A DNA stretch of 64,000 nucleotides, from the NCBI RefSeq assembly GCF_024623785.1, contig NZ_JANKBZ010000013.1:186001-250000 (forward strand), given 5' to 3'. Of the stretch, positions 40,277 to 49,594 are shown piece by piece. Position numbers and translations under genes: made by a program. Under the pieces are notes generated by a model. It worked only from the letters and a program-made list of their open reading frames with translations. It ran no database searches and was not told the DNA's origin. The first letter of the stretch is position 1. Each line of letters begins with the position of its first letter. The stretch is from Archangium lipolyticum (GTDB taxonomy: Bacteria > Myxococcota > Myxococcia > Myxococcales > Myxococcaceae).

Positions 40277-42247
40277 ATGAAGAACATCCGATTGGCGTGT
40301 CTCGCCGTGAGCCTCGCGTTCTGCGCCACCGCGCAGGCCGCGGCGCCGGAGAGCGAAGCGGTGTGCAAGGCGTCACCGGCGTCACAGAGCATCCGAAAGG
40401 TGGGCGAGGAGGTGGTGCGCCGCCTCGAGTCCCCGCACCCGTACGCCGCGGTGGAGCAGCGTGGCCTGAGGGGGATGCTCCACAAGGACACCATCACCCA
40501 CCCCGGGGCCTCATACATCGCCCCGCATTTCGCCACGCTCGAGCTCGAGGAAGGGGACTACGTCGTCGTCCGCTCACCGGATGGCTCGCGTTCCTGGCGC
40601 TATGACAACACGCACCCTCGCGCGCGAGATGGCTTCTGGGGCATCCACATCCCCGGAGACACCGCCATCATCGAGCTGCACAGCAAGGCGGTGGACCGCC
40701 GCGGTGTGCTCAACAAGTACGGCTACCGCATCGACAAGTACGCGCGCGGCTACGCGGCGCAGGAGCTGGGCACCGCCAGCTTCGAGACCGAGGCCCTGTG
40801 TGGCGCGGATGACTCCGGCTGGGCCCGCTGCTACGAGACCAGCGAGGCGCAGATCTACAACCACGCCCGGGCCGTGGCGCGCCTGCTCATCAACGGCACC
40901 AGCGCGTGCACCGGCTGGCTCGTGGGCAACCAGGGCCACCTGCTGACGAACAACCACTGCATCAGCGCGGCCGCGGATGCGCAGAACACCGATTACGAGT
41001 TCATGGCCGAGGGGACGACCTGCTCCACCAGCTGCGCCTCGTGGGGCGCCTGCCCGGGCACGGTGGTGGCCACCAGCGCCACGCTGATCAAGACGGATGC
41101 CCCCCGGGACTACACGCTGCTGCAGCTGCCCACCAACCCCACCGGCACCTACGGCTTCCTCCAGCTGCGCTCCACCGGCGCGGTGCTCGAGGAGCGCATC
41201 TACGTTCCCCAGCACCCGTCGGCGTACGGCAAGAAGATCGCCGTCACCTCCACCGCCGCGTCTGACGCCTCCGGCTACGCCGAGGTGTACAGCCTCGACG
41301 CGGCGGCCTGCCAGAGCGGCGGCCCCAATGACGTGGGCTACTACGCGGATACCCAGGGCGGCTCCTCGGGCTCGCCGGTGCTCGGCTACGCCGACCACCA
41401 GGTGGTGGCGCTGCACCACTGCGCCAACTGCCCCAACCGAGGCGTGCCCATCCAGTCGGTCATCAGCCACCTGGGCAGCAGCCTCCCGCAGTGCGCCATC
41501 CGCAGTGAGGCGTGCCCGGACCCGTGGGGCGCCAACGGCGAGCCGCCTCCGCCGCCGCCTCCTCCTCCCCCGCCTCCCGCCGAGTCCTTCACCTACACTG
41601 CCAGCAACACCAACAGCGCCCAGCAGAACACGGTGAACCAGAACATCACCGTCAAGGAGGGTGACGTGGTGGAGGTGGGCACCTGCAACCTCACCGGCGC
41701 CACCGCCTCCGGTGACACCTACCTGCGCCTGTTCGATGGCTCGAGCGTCCAGGCCGCCTCCAACGACGACTCCTGTGGCGGCAACTCGTCCTACCTCAAG
41801 TACACCGTGCCCGCGGGCAAGGGCGGCACCTACGCGATTCGCGCCGGCTGCTACTCGAGCGGCTCCTGCGGCGGCACCGTGGTGTGGAAGATCACCCCGG
41901 GGACGACCCAGCCGCCTCCCAATCCCACGTCCGGCTCGTTCAACTTCAGCGCCAGCGACACCCAGAGCGCCACCCGCAACACCACCAACTACGACGTGAC
42001 GGTGGCCGCGGGACAGACGCTCAAGCTCGGCACCTGCACCGTGGCGGGCTCCTCCGGCACCGGTGACACGTACCTGCGGCTCTTCACCGCCGCCGGCGCC
42101 GAGGTGGGCTCCAACGACGATTCGTGCAGCAGGCTTTCGTACCTGAGCTACACCGTCCCGGCGGGCGCGGGCGGCAAGTACCAGATCCGCGCCGGGTGCT
42201 ACTCCACCGGTAGCTGCAGCGGCACGGTGGCCTACACCATCCAGTAG
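40277..42247 (+). CDS. Secreted trypsin-like serine protease with two PPC domains
   Basis: 656 residues from the ATG at 40277. Signal peptide (LAVSLAFCATAQAA), a propeptide-like region to about 190, then a chymotrypsin-fold protease with the triad H227 (TNNHCIS), D278 (RDYTLLQL) and S364 (GGSSGSP), and several Cys pairs. This is the lysyl endopeptidase (Achromobacter protease I) type. A poly-Pro linker leads to two similar bacterial pre-peptidase C-terminal domains (GDTYLRLFDG.. and GDTYLRLFTA..), each ending in a strand with paired Cys. Likely a secreted degrader of prey proteins. A strong terminator follows. Confidence 0.88.
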   Translation: MKNIRLACLAVSLAFCATAQAAAPESEAVCKASPASQSIRKVGEEVVRRLESPHPYAAVEQRGLRGMLHKDTITHPGASYIAPHFATLELEEGDYVVVRSPDGSRSWRYDNTHPRARDGFWGIHIPGDTAIIELHSKAVDRRGVLNKYGYRIDKYARGYAAQELGTASFETEALCGADDSGWARCYETSEAQIYNHARAVARLLINGTSACTGWLVGNQGHLLTNNHCISAAADAQNTDYEFMAEGTTCSTSCASWGACPGTVVATSATLIKTDAPRDYTLLQLPTNPTGTYGFLQLRSTGAVLEERIYVPQHPSAYGKKIAVTSTAASDASGYAEVYSLDAAACQSGGPNDVGYYADTQGGSSGSPVLGYADHQVVALHHCANCPNRGVPIQSVISHLGSSLPQCAIRSEACPDPWGANGEPPPPPPPPPPPPAESFTYTASNTNSAQQNTVNQNITVKEGDVVEVGTCNLTGATASGDTYLRLFDGSSVQAASNDDSCGGNSSYLKYTVPAGKGGTYAIRAGCYSSGSCGGTVVWKITPGTTQPPPNPTSGSFNFSASDTQSATRNTTNYDVTVAAGQTLKLGTCTVAGSSGTGDTYLRLFTAAGAEVGSNDDSCSRLSYLSYTVPAGAGGKYQIRAGCYSTGSCSGTVAYTIQ

Positions 42248-42273
42248 GCCCTCCGCGCTTCGTGGTTCTCATG

Positions 42274-42308
42274 ACGGCGGCCCTCTTTCCGGGGGCCGCC
42301 GTTCTTTC
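42274..42308 (+). terminator. Rho-independent terminator after the protease gene
   Basis: ACGGCGGCCC and GGGCCGCCGT form a perfect 10-bp stem with a 9-base loop, followed by TCTTTC, 27 bases after the protease stop. Confidence 0.85.
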
Positions 42309-42435
42309 GTCGAGAGGACCCCATGTCAGCCTCAGGGTGTCGAGGAGCCAGTCGAGTCACGACGAAGTGACTTGGCTCCGCATGGCGGAAGTGCTTGCCT
42401 CCGCTGTTTCCTTCACCTTGGAAAGGTTCTCCTCC

Positions 42436-42861
42436 ATGCGGAACATCCTCGCGGCGTCTGTGTCCCTCCTCTCACTCTCCCTGCTCGGCTCCGTGGCCTG
42501 TGGTGGCACGGTTTCCGAGCAGGCCCAGGTGCTGTCGGAGCAGAAGCAGGGCCTGAATGCCGTGGGCACCGGCTGCTCCTCCGACGCGCAGTGTTCGACG
42601 GGGCTGTGCTGGACCGTGGAGGACTCGTATCCCCTCTACAACCCGGCGTGGATCAGCGCCGACAGCTGCACCGAGGAGTGCGGTGGCCCTGGTGACAACG
42701 CGTACTGCCAGCAGCTCGCTGCGGAGTTCAACGCCCCGAATCCCGGTGCGGCGCGATGCATCACCGCCCGGGGCGTCTATGACAACAACCCGTACGACCA
42801 CATGGTCTACGTGTGCGACCTGATCCCCGCTGGTCTGGGCAAGGTCCACTGGGTCGAGTAG
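42436..42861 (+). CDS. Small Cys-rich lipoprotein
   Basis: 141 residues from the ATG at 42436, after a run of open frame that has no start context. A signal peptide with lipobox GSVAC (about residue 22) is followed by CGGTVSEQ and then a cysteine-rich stretch (GTGCSSDAQCSTGLCW, DSCTEECGG, YCQQL, RCITARG, YVCDLI). About ten Cys suggest several disulfides in a small surface domain. This is a typical myxobacterial outer-membrane lipoprotein of unknown function. Confidence 0.72.
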   Translation: MRNILAASVSLLSLSLLGSVACGGTVSEQAQVLSEQKQGLNAVGTGCSSDAQCSTGLCWTVEDSYPLYNPAWISADSCTEECGGPGDNAYCQQLAAEFNAPNPGAARCITARGVYDNNPYDHMVYVCDLIPAGLGKVHWVE

Positions 42862-42899
42862 TCACGCGCGCGCGGACGGTGCGCATGGCCAGGCGGGGA

Positions 42900-43448
42900 C
42901 TACTGGCCAGCCGGAGTGCCCTGGGGCCGCGAGGTCCCGGGCGCGGGCGTGGGCTTCACGTCGGTGTTCTGACCCGCGACGATCTCCCACCGCTTGCCGT
43001 TCTTCTTCATCACGTAGCGCATGCGGGTCTTCAGCACGCCGGCCTCCGTGGGCTGTACGCCGGGAGGCAGCCCGGCATACCCGGTCACCACGTGCTCCAT
43101 GTCCGTCACCGCCACGTCGCCACCGAGGAAGCGCACTCCGGTCACCGTCACCTGGGTCCGGCTGCCCTTGAAGAGTTTGTCGAAGACGAAGGCGTGCCGC
43201 GTCTCGATCTCCGCCCGGCCCTTGAAGACCGTTCCGACGATGTTGATGAACTCGGCATCCGGAGCGAAGTCCTTGCTCCATGCGGCCGCGTCCGAGCGGT
43301 TCCAGGCCTCGGTCTGATCCGCCACCAGCTTGCGGATGGCGGCCTCATCCGCGCCCCGCGCCTTGGCCGACTCGGCGGTGGCTGGCGGCACGAGCACGAA
43401 CGTCAGGGCCACGGCCGCGGTCGTCATGAGATGGAAGAAGGCTTTCAT
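42900..43448 (-). CDS. SnoaL-like (SgcJ/EcaC, DUF4440) secreted protein
   Basis: 182 residues from the ATG at 43448, with AGGAGA upstream. A signal peptide (MTTAAVALTFVLVPPATAES) precedes the cystatin-like alpha+beta fold: IRKLVADQTEAWNRSDAAAWSKDFAPDAEFINIVG and RHAFVFDKLFKGS are the SgcJ signature, followed by strands VTVTGVRFLGGDVAVTDMEHV and KTRMRYVMKKNGKRWEIVAGQNT. The family binds small ligands or acts as an isomerase or dehydratase; no activity can be assigned. The export signal is unusual but seen in some relatives. Confidence 0.82.
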   Translation of the reverse strand: MKAFFHLMTTAAVALTFVLVPPATAESAKARGADEAAIRKLVADQTEAWNRSDAAAWSKDFAPDAEFINIVGTVFKGRAEIETRHAFVFDKLFKGSRTQVTVTGVRFLGGDVAVTDMEHVVTGYAGLPPGVQPTEAGVLKTRMRYVMKKNGKRWEIVAGQNTDVKPTPAPGTSRPQGTPAGQ

Positions 43449-43518
43449 GTGGAATCTCCTGGATGGAATGGGGTGAGCAAAGCACGGGGAGCGCGTTTCC
43501 TGGAGCGCTTCCGTCCGC

Positions 43519-44754
43519 TTACGGTCCGCCGGCAGCGTCATCGGAGGACGCTGGCGCGGCGGCCAGGTGACGCTCCTCGATGCGGGAGCCCGCCGCGAAC
43601 GCGATCAACCCCGTGCCGAGGATGGCCATGGTCCATGACAGCGACCACTCGGCGAGCAGCCCGATGAGGGGGTTGATCACCACGATCGCCAGGGTGCGCA
43701 CCATCGAGACGAAGGAGAGCACCGTGGCCCGCTGGTTGGACGGGATGTGGTGATTGATGTAGGCGCTGAAGAGGGGGATGCGCGGCAGGCTGAAGGTGAA
43801 GCCCAGGATGATCCCCACGATGACGAGTGGGGTCCACCGCGTGGCCCCGAGCATGAGGAAGCTCACCCCGGCGAGGACGGTGGCCCCGAGCAGGAGCCTC
43901 CTCATCGAGCCGATCCACCGCTCGATTCGCGCCACGTTGCCGAGGAAGAGGATCTGCCCGACGCACGAGAGGGCATGCACCACGCCGAAGAAGCGGAGGG
44001 GCACCCCACTGCGCTCGAGCAGCGGCTGGAACAACCAGATGAGCCCCCAGGCCAGCGCGTTGGTCAGGGCCAGCTCGATGGCGAGCAGCCGGACGACCTT
44101 GTGGCCGAGGAAGTACCGGCCTCCCTGGGTGAGGATCCGCACGTAGCCGGTCCGGGTCCGCCGCTCCTGGCTGGACGTGGGAGGCTCGCGCAGGGTGAGC
44201 GCGAGCAGGAAGGCGAGGGTGGCAGGGAGGACATAGGCCCGCATGGGAGCGCTCAGGCCGAAGGCGCTCGCGATGAAGCCCCCGATGAGCGTCGCGGTGA
44301 TGATGCCGCCGAGCTTGAAGGACTCCATGCGGCCGAGGACGTGCGCCGCCCGCTCCGTGTGCCCGGTGGCCTTGAGGCTGTCATAGGCGAGCGCCTCGTC
44401 CGCGCCGGAGTGGAGCGTGTAGGCGATGGCGAAGACGGCCTCGGCGGCCATGAACACGGGGAAGGCGGGCCGGGACACGTAGAGCAGCGCGGCGCCGATG
44501 GCCACCAGGCTGCCCAGGGCGAGCGACACCTTGCGGCCCAGGTAGTCCGCCACGGTGCCGGTGGGGACCTCGAAGAGGAAGTTGCAGAGGAAGAACCAAG
44601 CGTTGAGGTACAGCACCTGCGCCAGGGAGATGCCGCCCCAGTCCGTGAAGAACGGCACGAGGACCGCGGAGAAGAACTGCATGTAGAACAGCAGCCGGAT
44701 GGCCTGGAGCTTCCAGATGTTGGAGCCCAGGCGAGCGTCCGAGTCGGTCGGCAT
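43519..44754 (-). CDS. Major facilitator superfamily transporter
   Basis: 411 residues from the ATG at 44754; an upstream in-frame ATG (near 44793) overlaps the divergent gene and lacks a ribosome site. Twelve hydrophobic helices. The MFS motif A region is VPTGTVADYLGRKVSLALG between helices 2 and 3, with a partly conserved repeat in the C-terminal half. It belongs to the drug-efflux-like group; substrate unknown. Divergent from a small lipoprotein gene 45 bp away. Confidence 0.87.
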   Translation of the reverse strand: MPTDSDARLGSNIWKLQAIRLLFYMQFFSAVLVPFFTDWGGISLAQVLYLNAWFFLCNFLFEVPTGTVADYLGRKVSLALGSLVAIGAALLYVSRPAFPVFMAAEAVFAIAYTLHSGADEALAYDSLKATGHTERAAHVLGRMESFKLGGIITATLIGGFIASAFGLSAPMRAYVLPATLAFLLALTLREPPTSSQERRTRTGYVRILTQGGRYFLGHKVVRLLAIELALTNALAWGLIWLFQPLLERSGVPLRFFGVVHALSCVGQILFLGNVARIERWIGSMRRLLLGATVLAGVSFLMLGATRWTPLVIVGIILGFTFSLPRIPLFSAYINHHIPSNQRATVLSFVSMVRTLAIVVINPLIGLLAEWSLSWTMAILGTGLIAFAAGSRIEERHLAAAPASSDDAAGGP

Positions 44755-44799
44755 GGGCGCGCATTCTGCATCCGCCCGGGTTGGTGGCACCATGGGCTC

Positions 44800-45366
44800 A
44801 TGACTCGGAAGCTGTTGATGTTGTGGGTGTCCCTCTCGCTCGTCGCCTGTGCCCGGTCCACGGCCTCCCAGCGCGACGACGCGCCGGTGAACATGGAGCT
44901 CAAGTCCTCGCTGTCGGTGCTGCTCGACCACCGGAGCGAGCTGGCCCTCGACGAGGACCAGGTGAAGCGGTTCGGGGAGATGGAGCTCACCCTGCACGAG
45001 AAGAACGTGTTGCTCCAGCAGCGGCTCGAGGAGCTGCGCGCCCAGCACAAGGTGGCCGAGAAGTCCTGGCACGGAGGCTACAAGGGCGGCGGCACCCATG
45101 ACGTCTATGGCGGGAGGGGCGGAAGCTCGACCGCGCCGGGGGAGGCGGAGGATCAGCAACGGCGCGCGAGGAGCCAGCGGCTGGAGCAGATGCAGTCCAC
45201 GCTGCGCGAGATGCAGGACAACGACACGCGGGCCTATCTCGAGGCGGAGACGCTGCTGCGCGAGGAGCAGAAGCCCCGGGCCCGCGAGCTCTTCTCCCAG
45301 GAGCGCGAGAAGCTGTTCAAGCGGGTGGAGGCGATGATCCTCCAGGTCCGGCGCAAGGGCTTCTGA
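44800..45366 (+). CDS. Coiled-coil lipoprotein
   Basis: 188 residues. Lipobox SLVACAR (Cys17). The mature protein is mostly helical with charged heptads (DQVKRFGEMELTLHEKNVLLQQRLEELRAQHK and SQRLEQMQSTLREMQDND), interrupted by a Gly/Ser-rich loop (GGYKGGGTHDVYGGRGGSS, about 88-108). It resembles periplasmic helical chaperone-like proteins of the Spy/CpxP type in style, but the LTxxQ motifs are not present. Function unknown. Confidence 0.72.
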   Translation: MTRKLLMLWVSLSLVACARSTASQRDDAPVNMELKSSLSVLLDHRSELALDEDQVKRFGEMELTLHEKNVLLQQRLEELRAQHKVAEKSWHGGYKGGGTHDVYGGRGGSSTAPGEAEDQQRRARSQRLEQMQSTLREMQDNDTRAYLEAETLLREEQKPRARELFSQEREKLFKRVEAMILQVRRKGF

Positions 45367-45378
45367 GCCGGGTCCTCT

Positions 45379-47178
45379 TCAGGTCGAGGCGTGGTGGAGC
45401 CACAGGTTGCGCGTCGCGACCTGGGGCCGCGCGGAGAGGTCCGCGATGCGCTGTCCCGGAGGGAAGGGCCGGTTGAACGGGTAGCCCGGCTCGGGATCCA
45501 ACTCCGGGTCGGTGAGCAGCACCATCAACCGCACGAGCAGGCCCTCGTGCCGGCCGCGAGGCAGCAGCAGGTGGGCGGGCCAGCCGCGCTCGTGCACCAC
45601 GGAGGACAGCCGCGAGGGCCGGTGGATGACCTCCCGCCGCGAGGGCCCCAGCGTGTGGGCGAACCTGTCCAGCTCCATCCACATCCGGCGATCCTCGGCG
45701 AACGCGTCCGCCGCGAGGTAGATGCGCACCGTCACCGTCTGCTCGCGGGGCAGCGGGTTCTCCACCCGGAAGAAGTAGTGGAACGGGTCGTGATCGAGGT
45801 GCGGCTTGAGGAGCTCCCGTCCGTCCGGGAGCCGCACCGGTTGCCGTGCCATGTGGGTGCGCAGCGTGTGCGTCGTCACGGAGAAGGCCGGAGGAGGGCT
45901 GTCCCAGTTCTCGCCGCCGAACAGGGCCTCGCCCCAACGCTGTCCGTCGAAGTCCGGTGCTGTGGCGCCGGGGATGTCCCGGTGCATGCACAGGAGGATG
46001 TCCGGGCTCTGGTGCGCCGGAGCCGTTCCATCGCCGAGCCACTTGCGCATCCGCACCTGGGGCGCGTCGGACAGGTCGTGCGGTGGCAGGTGGGCGCTCT
46101 GCCACGCGTCGAGGATGTCGTTCACGTGGCGGTGCCAGCGGTAGAAGAGCGGATCCCTCGCCGCGGTGGCCGGGGAGGCCATGACCCCGGGAAGGCCCGT
46201 CCTGTCCCGGGGGCCCGTCAGGCACGCGAGGAGCACGTGCCCCAGGTGGTGGTGTGAGCCGTAGGGGCCGAGCGGATCCGCCCAGGCCTCGCCATCCACG
46301 GAGCCCCTGTTGGACTCGGCCGTGTCGGCGAGCTGCTCGAGGCTGTCGAGGAGGATGGGCGAGTCCCCGTGCCACAGCAGCCCCGAGGAGGCCGCGGTGA
46401 AGAGCCGGTCGCGGCGCGTGGCGTGATCCGTGATGCCGTAGCCGGGGATTCCCCTCGGGCTCAGGCCCGGAGGCCGGGGCGCGAAGCCCGGGAGCTGCGG
46501 GTCATAGCCCTCGTTGATGGGGGAGGCGTAGTCGCTCAGGGGGACGACGCGGGGCATGCCGAACGCCAGCCGCTCCGTGTCGTAACGGGCCAGCAGCTGC
46601 TGGTGCGTGTACCAGAACAGCTCGCCGCGCCGGTCCGGGAGGAGGCGGCGCTGAGGGTTCGTGGGATCCGGGTATCCGGCCGCCGGGTGATGCGCGTGCC
46701 ACGTGTCGATGTGGTCGTTGAGCCCGGTGTCCTCGCGGAAGTAGTCGAGCCAGACCTCCGCGCCGGGGGTGCCAGGGTTTCCCTTCCGGGGCAGCTCCTG
46801 GCGTTGCGAGGGCACCACCAGCCGCGGAGCGCGCTCCTGCAAGGGGGGCACGGACAGCACGCGGCCCTCGGGGTGGTGGGCGATGAAGACGCGCAGCGCG
46901 TACTTCACCCACTCGGCGTCTCCCTGCCGCGCCTGCTGCTCGGCCTCGTCGAGTACCGCCGACAGTCCCGCCTCTCCGGGCCGGGCATTGGCCAGCTCCA
47001 TGAAGCGGGCCGCCAGGGACACCGCCTGCTCCTGGTGGGAAGGCAGGAAGGGGAGGAAGCGCTGGCCGGGGGAGGGGGGCACCAACGGCGCGAGCTCCCC
47101 TCGGGGTGTCATCGGCAGCGGAGGAAGCGGGGACTCCCGACACAGCAGGGCCCGGGCCCGGGCGTGCAGCTCCACCAT
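45379..47178 (-). CDS. Arthropod-type hemocyanin/prophenoloxidase homologue
   Basis: 599 residues, no signal peptide; GGAGGAGG precedes the ATG at 47178. The middle domain matches prophenoloxidase: DYFREDTGLNDHIDTWHAHHP, DRRGELFWYTHQQLLARYDTER (CuA side) and PYGSHHHLGHVLLACLTG plus RDPLFYRWHRHVNDIL (CuB side). CuB ligands H310, H314 and H349 and CuA ligands H161 and H192 are in place; the first CuA His is one position off (H156, with I157 at the usual site). The C-terminal domain (MWMELDRFAHTLGPSRREVI) is the hemocyanin-C pattern. It may be a cytoplasmic phenol oxidase, an oxygen carrier or a storage-like protein. It follows YebC by 22 bp. Confidence 0.85.
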   Translation of the reverse strand: MVELHARARALLCRESPLPPLPMTPRGELAPLVPPSPGQRFLPFLPSHQEQAVSLAARFMELANARPGEAGLSAVLDEAEQQARQGDAEWVKYALRVFIAHHPEGRVLSVPPLQERAPRLVVPSQRQELPRKGNPGTPGAEVWLDYFREDTGLNDHIDTWHAHHPAAGYPDPTNPQRRLLPDRRGELFWYTHQQLLARYDTERLAFGMPRVVPLSDYASPINEGYDPQLPGFAPRPPGLSPRGIPGYGITDHATRRDRLFTAASSGLLWHGDSPILLDSLEQLADTAESNRGSVDGEAWADPLGPYGSHHHLGHVLLACLTGPRDRTGLPGVMASPATAARDPLFYRWHRHVNDILDAWQSAHLPPHDLSDAPQVRMRKWLGDGTAPAHQSPDILLCMHRDIPGATAPDFDGQRWGEALFGGENWDSPPPAFSVTTHTLRTHMARQPVRLPDGRELLKPHLDHDPFHYFFRVENPLPREQTVTVRIYLAADAFAEDRRMWMELDRFAHTLGPSRREVIHRPSRLSSVVHERGWPAHLLLPRGRHEGLLVRLMVLLTDPELDPEPGYPFNRPFPPGQRIADLSARPQVATRNLWLHHAST

Positions 47179-47200
47179 CAACCTCCTCCGGCCACGGGCC

Positions 47201-47902
47201 TCACTTCAGGCCGACGTAGATGTTCTGGACGTCGTCGTCCTCGTCCATGGCCTCGAGGAACGACTCGACCTCGCTCCGGGCCTCACCCTCGAGGTGCACC
47301 GGGTTCTTGGCGATCCACGCGAGGTTCTGCGAGCTCACCGTCCAGCCCATCCCCGTCAGGGCCCGGCTCACCGTGTCGAGGTCCGTCGCGGCGGTGAGGA
47401 AGCGGGTGGCGCCCTCCTCGGCGGCCTCCAGGTCCTGCGCGCCCGCCTCGATGGCGGCGGCCTCGGCATCGGCACCGCCCTCGGGAGGCGTGGCCTCGAT
47501 GACGCCCAGGCGGTTGAAGTCCCACGACACCGCGCCGCTGGTGGCGATCTGCCCCTTGCGGAAGAGCACCCGGATGTTGGTGGCGGTGCGGTTCTTGTTC
47601 TCGGTGAGGCACTCGACGATGACCGGCACCTGGTGCGGGGCGAAGCCCTCGTAGGTGACGAGCTCGTAGTTCACCGGCTCATCCAGCAGCCCGGCGCCCT
47701 TCTTGATGGCGCGCTCGAGCGTGTCGCGCGGCATCGACGCCTTCTTCGCCTGCTCGACGGCCATGCGCAGCCGCGGGTTGGTGGAGGGGTCGGCTCCCCC
47801 CGCCTTGGCGGACACGATGAGTTCCTTGACCAGCTTGGTGAAGAGCCGGCCCTTCGCGGCCGCATGCTCGGTGCGGCCCTTGTGTTTCCACTGCGCGCCC
47901 AT
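47201..47902 (-). CDS. yebC: YebC/PmpR-family protein
   Basis: 233 residues with the family N-terminus ([10 protein letters not shown], ..[19 protein letters not shown]), [28 protein letters not shown], the central [26 protein letters not shown] and the C-terminal [17 protein letters not shown]-type ending. The first residues ([10 protein letters not shown], not MAGHSKW) mark the second subgroup. Members act as transcription regulators or help ribosomes through difficult sequences. It is followed after 22 bp by the hemocyanin-like gene, so it may be cotranscribed; a link in function is speculative. Confidence 0.9.
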   Translation of the reverse strand: MGAQWKHKGRTEHAAAKGRLFTKLVKELIVSAKAGGADPSTNPRLRMAVEQAKKASMPRDTLERAIKKGAGLLDEPVNYELVTYEGFAPHQVPVIVECLTENKNRTATNIRVLFRKGQIATSGAVSWDFNRLGVIEATPPEGGADAEAAAIEAGAQDLEAAEEGATRFLTAATDLDTVSRALTGMGWTVSSQNLAWIAKNPVHLEGEARSEVESFLEAMDEDDDVQNIYVGLK

Positions 47903-47997
47903 GGTGTGCGCTCCTACCTCATTCGGGGTCCGGGTTCACACGATTTCGACCGGGACGGGGCCTGGCAGCCGGGCCCCGGGAGGAGCGGCCGGGCGGC

Positions 47998-48495
47998 TCA
48001 GAACGTGATGTCGTCGTTCACGATCTCCGAGTCCCACTGCCACAGGCCATCGCGCAGCTTGTACCGGACGATCCGGACGTTCAGCACCCCGTCATGATCC
48101 AGATCGCTCTTGGCGGTCACCTCCAGGACGTCGTCCTGCGGCTTGGTGACGTCATAGGTGTAGTAGAGGAGGCCATCGGGCTGCCAGCCCAGCGTCGCCC
48201 ACCCGGGCAACGTCTTGTCGAAGGGCTTCTTGGTGCCGTACTCCGTGCCCGCGGGGTTCTGCGCCAGGCTCGTCAGTCCACCCGGCAACGAGTTGTGGAC
48301 CGACCAGTACTCGGACACCGTGCGGATGAGCGAGGTGATCATCGCATCCCGCTCGGCCCGCTTCGTGCGCATCTGGAAGCTCTGCATCTGCGGAATGGCC
48401 ACGGAGGCCAACAGGCCGATGATGCCGACGACGATCATCAGCTCGATCAGGGTGAAGCCCTGGTGCTTGCGGCGGTGAAGCGTCGGGTGAGCCAT
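47998..48495 (-). CDS. Type IV pilin-like protein (prepilin)
   Basis: 165 residues. The prepilin signal is clear: HRRKHQG-FTLIELMIVVGIIGLLASVAIPQ, cleavage after G13, Glu5 of the mature protein at E18. The C-terminal head has only charged and strand-like segments (DDVLEVTAKSDLDHDGVLNVRIV) and lacks the Cys pair of typical pilins. It may be a minor pilin or pseudopilin processed by PilD. It lies 49 bp after the gene for a membrane protein in the same direction, and the pair may be an operon. Confidence 0.85.
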   Translation of the reverse strand: MAHPTLHRRKHQGFTLIELMIVVGIIGLLASVAIPQMQSFQMRTKRAERDAMITSLIRTVSEYWSVHNSLPGGLTSLAQNPAGTEYGTKKPFDKTLPGWATLGWQPDGLLYYTYDVTKPQDDVLEVTAKSDLDHDGVLNVRIVRYKLRDGLWQWDSEIVNDDITF

Positions 48496-48544
48496 GACAT
48501 ACCCCCTTGAAGGGTGGAAGGCGTGGTGAAGAGGTGCGGGTGGG

Positions 48545-49459
48545 TCAGGGGCTGCCAGTGTCGGCGGTGGCCGGAGCTTTCGGCGCGGGACTGAGCAGCC
48601 AGGTTCCCGGATCCAGCTCCTTCACCTCCAGACCCTTGGCCTTCTGTTGCTCGAGCCACGCCCGCAGCTCTGGAGAGGCCGGGCCCACGAGCGTCGAGCG
48701 CACCACCTGGGTGCCGGTCTTCGCATCGGTGGTGATGAGCGTGTTGTTCGGCGCGCCCGTCTGGTTGGACGGCTGGCTCCTGGGCATGCTGGTGAAGTGG
48801 TACGCGCCCACCGCGAGCATCACCACGGCCAGGGCGGAGATCTGAAGGAGCTGCACCTTCTTCCTGCGACTGGCCTGCTCCTGACTCTCCGTATCGAACG
48901 ACACCTTGCCGGTGGCGGCGGGTTTGTGGTGCGCCACGGGAGCGGGGGCGGGGGGCTCCGGCTGGTTTGACGCCGCCTTCACGTCACTGGAGAAGTCGAC
49001 GGCCTCCTGGGTCAGCGTCTCCCAGGTGCGATCGATGGCGAGCCCCAGCTCTGGCGTGGAGGGGGTCGCCGCCCGGAGCGTCTCCAGGGAATGGTCCACC
49101 TCGGCCAGCAGCGCGTTGAGCGCCTCGGAGTCCACCTTGCCCCCAGCCGTCAGCAGCAGATCCCTCGCCGCCGCCAGGCGCCAGCGCGCCACGAGCGCCT
49201 CGCGCAGCGCGTCGGCCTGGCCATCCACCAGGAGGGCCTCGCGCTCGGGCTGGGTGAGCTTCTCCAGGAGCTTGCGGGCTCCGGGCAGCGACACCGCCAA
49301 CGACAGCCTTCCGCGCAGCACCTCCAGCGCCTGGGCTTGCGAGGGCACGTTGCCGGGCCACATCGCCGGTTGCTCCCGTTTCCTGGGGGCGGGGGCCTGC
49401 GCGGCGACCGCGCTCTCATCCGGGGTCGAGGGAAGTTGGGGATCCTGATCGTTTGACAT
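48545..49459 (-). CDS. Membrane protein of unknown function, partner of the pilin-like gene
   Basis: 304 residues. The cytoplasmic N-terminal part (1-205) is Pro/Ala-rich and helical (QALEVLRGRLSLAVSLPGARKLLEKL, RWRLAAARDLLLTAGGKV). One membrane helix (LLQISALAVVMLAVGAYHF) lies at about 206-226, followed by a periplasmic domain of about 75 residues ending in LVGPASPELRAWLEQQKAKGLEVKELDPGTWLLSP. No known family recognised. The arrangement (single-pass, upstream of a pilin) suggests a role in pilus or secretion assembly; this is inference. Confidence 0.62.
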   Translation of the reverse strand: MSNDQDPQLPSTPDESAVAAQAPAPRKREQPAMWPGNVPSQAQALEVLRGRLSLAVSLPGARKLLEKLTQPEREALLVDGQADALREALVARWRLAAARDLLLTAGGKVDSEALNALLAEVDHSLETLRAATPSTPELGLAIDRTWETLTQEAVDFSSDVKAASNQPEPPAPAPVAHHKPAATGKVSFDTESQEQASRRKKVQLLQISALAVVMLAVGAYHFTSMPRSQPSNQTGAPNNTLITTDAKTGTQVVRSTLVGPASPELRAWLEQQKAKGLEVKELDPGTWLLSPAPKAPATADTGSP

Positions 49460-49594
49460 GGGCCACGCGGGTTGACGAGTGCTCCCATCATCCGATCGGT
49501 GGGGGCCTCAATACAATCGGCTCTCGGAGCGCGTTGTCCGCGTGGATGTTTGCAGTTGCAACGGAGCCACGATCTACCCGAGAGGACGAAAGAA

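Noticed and set aside
40508-41592. Minus-strand frames opposite the protease with poly-Gly
   Set aside because: They mirror the proline linker codons; the protease triad on the plus strand is unambiguous.
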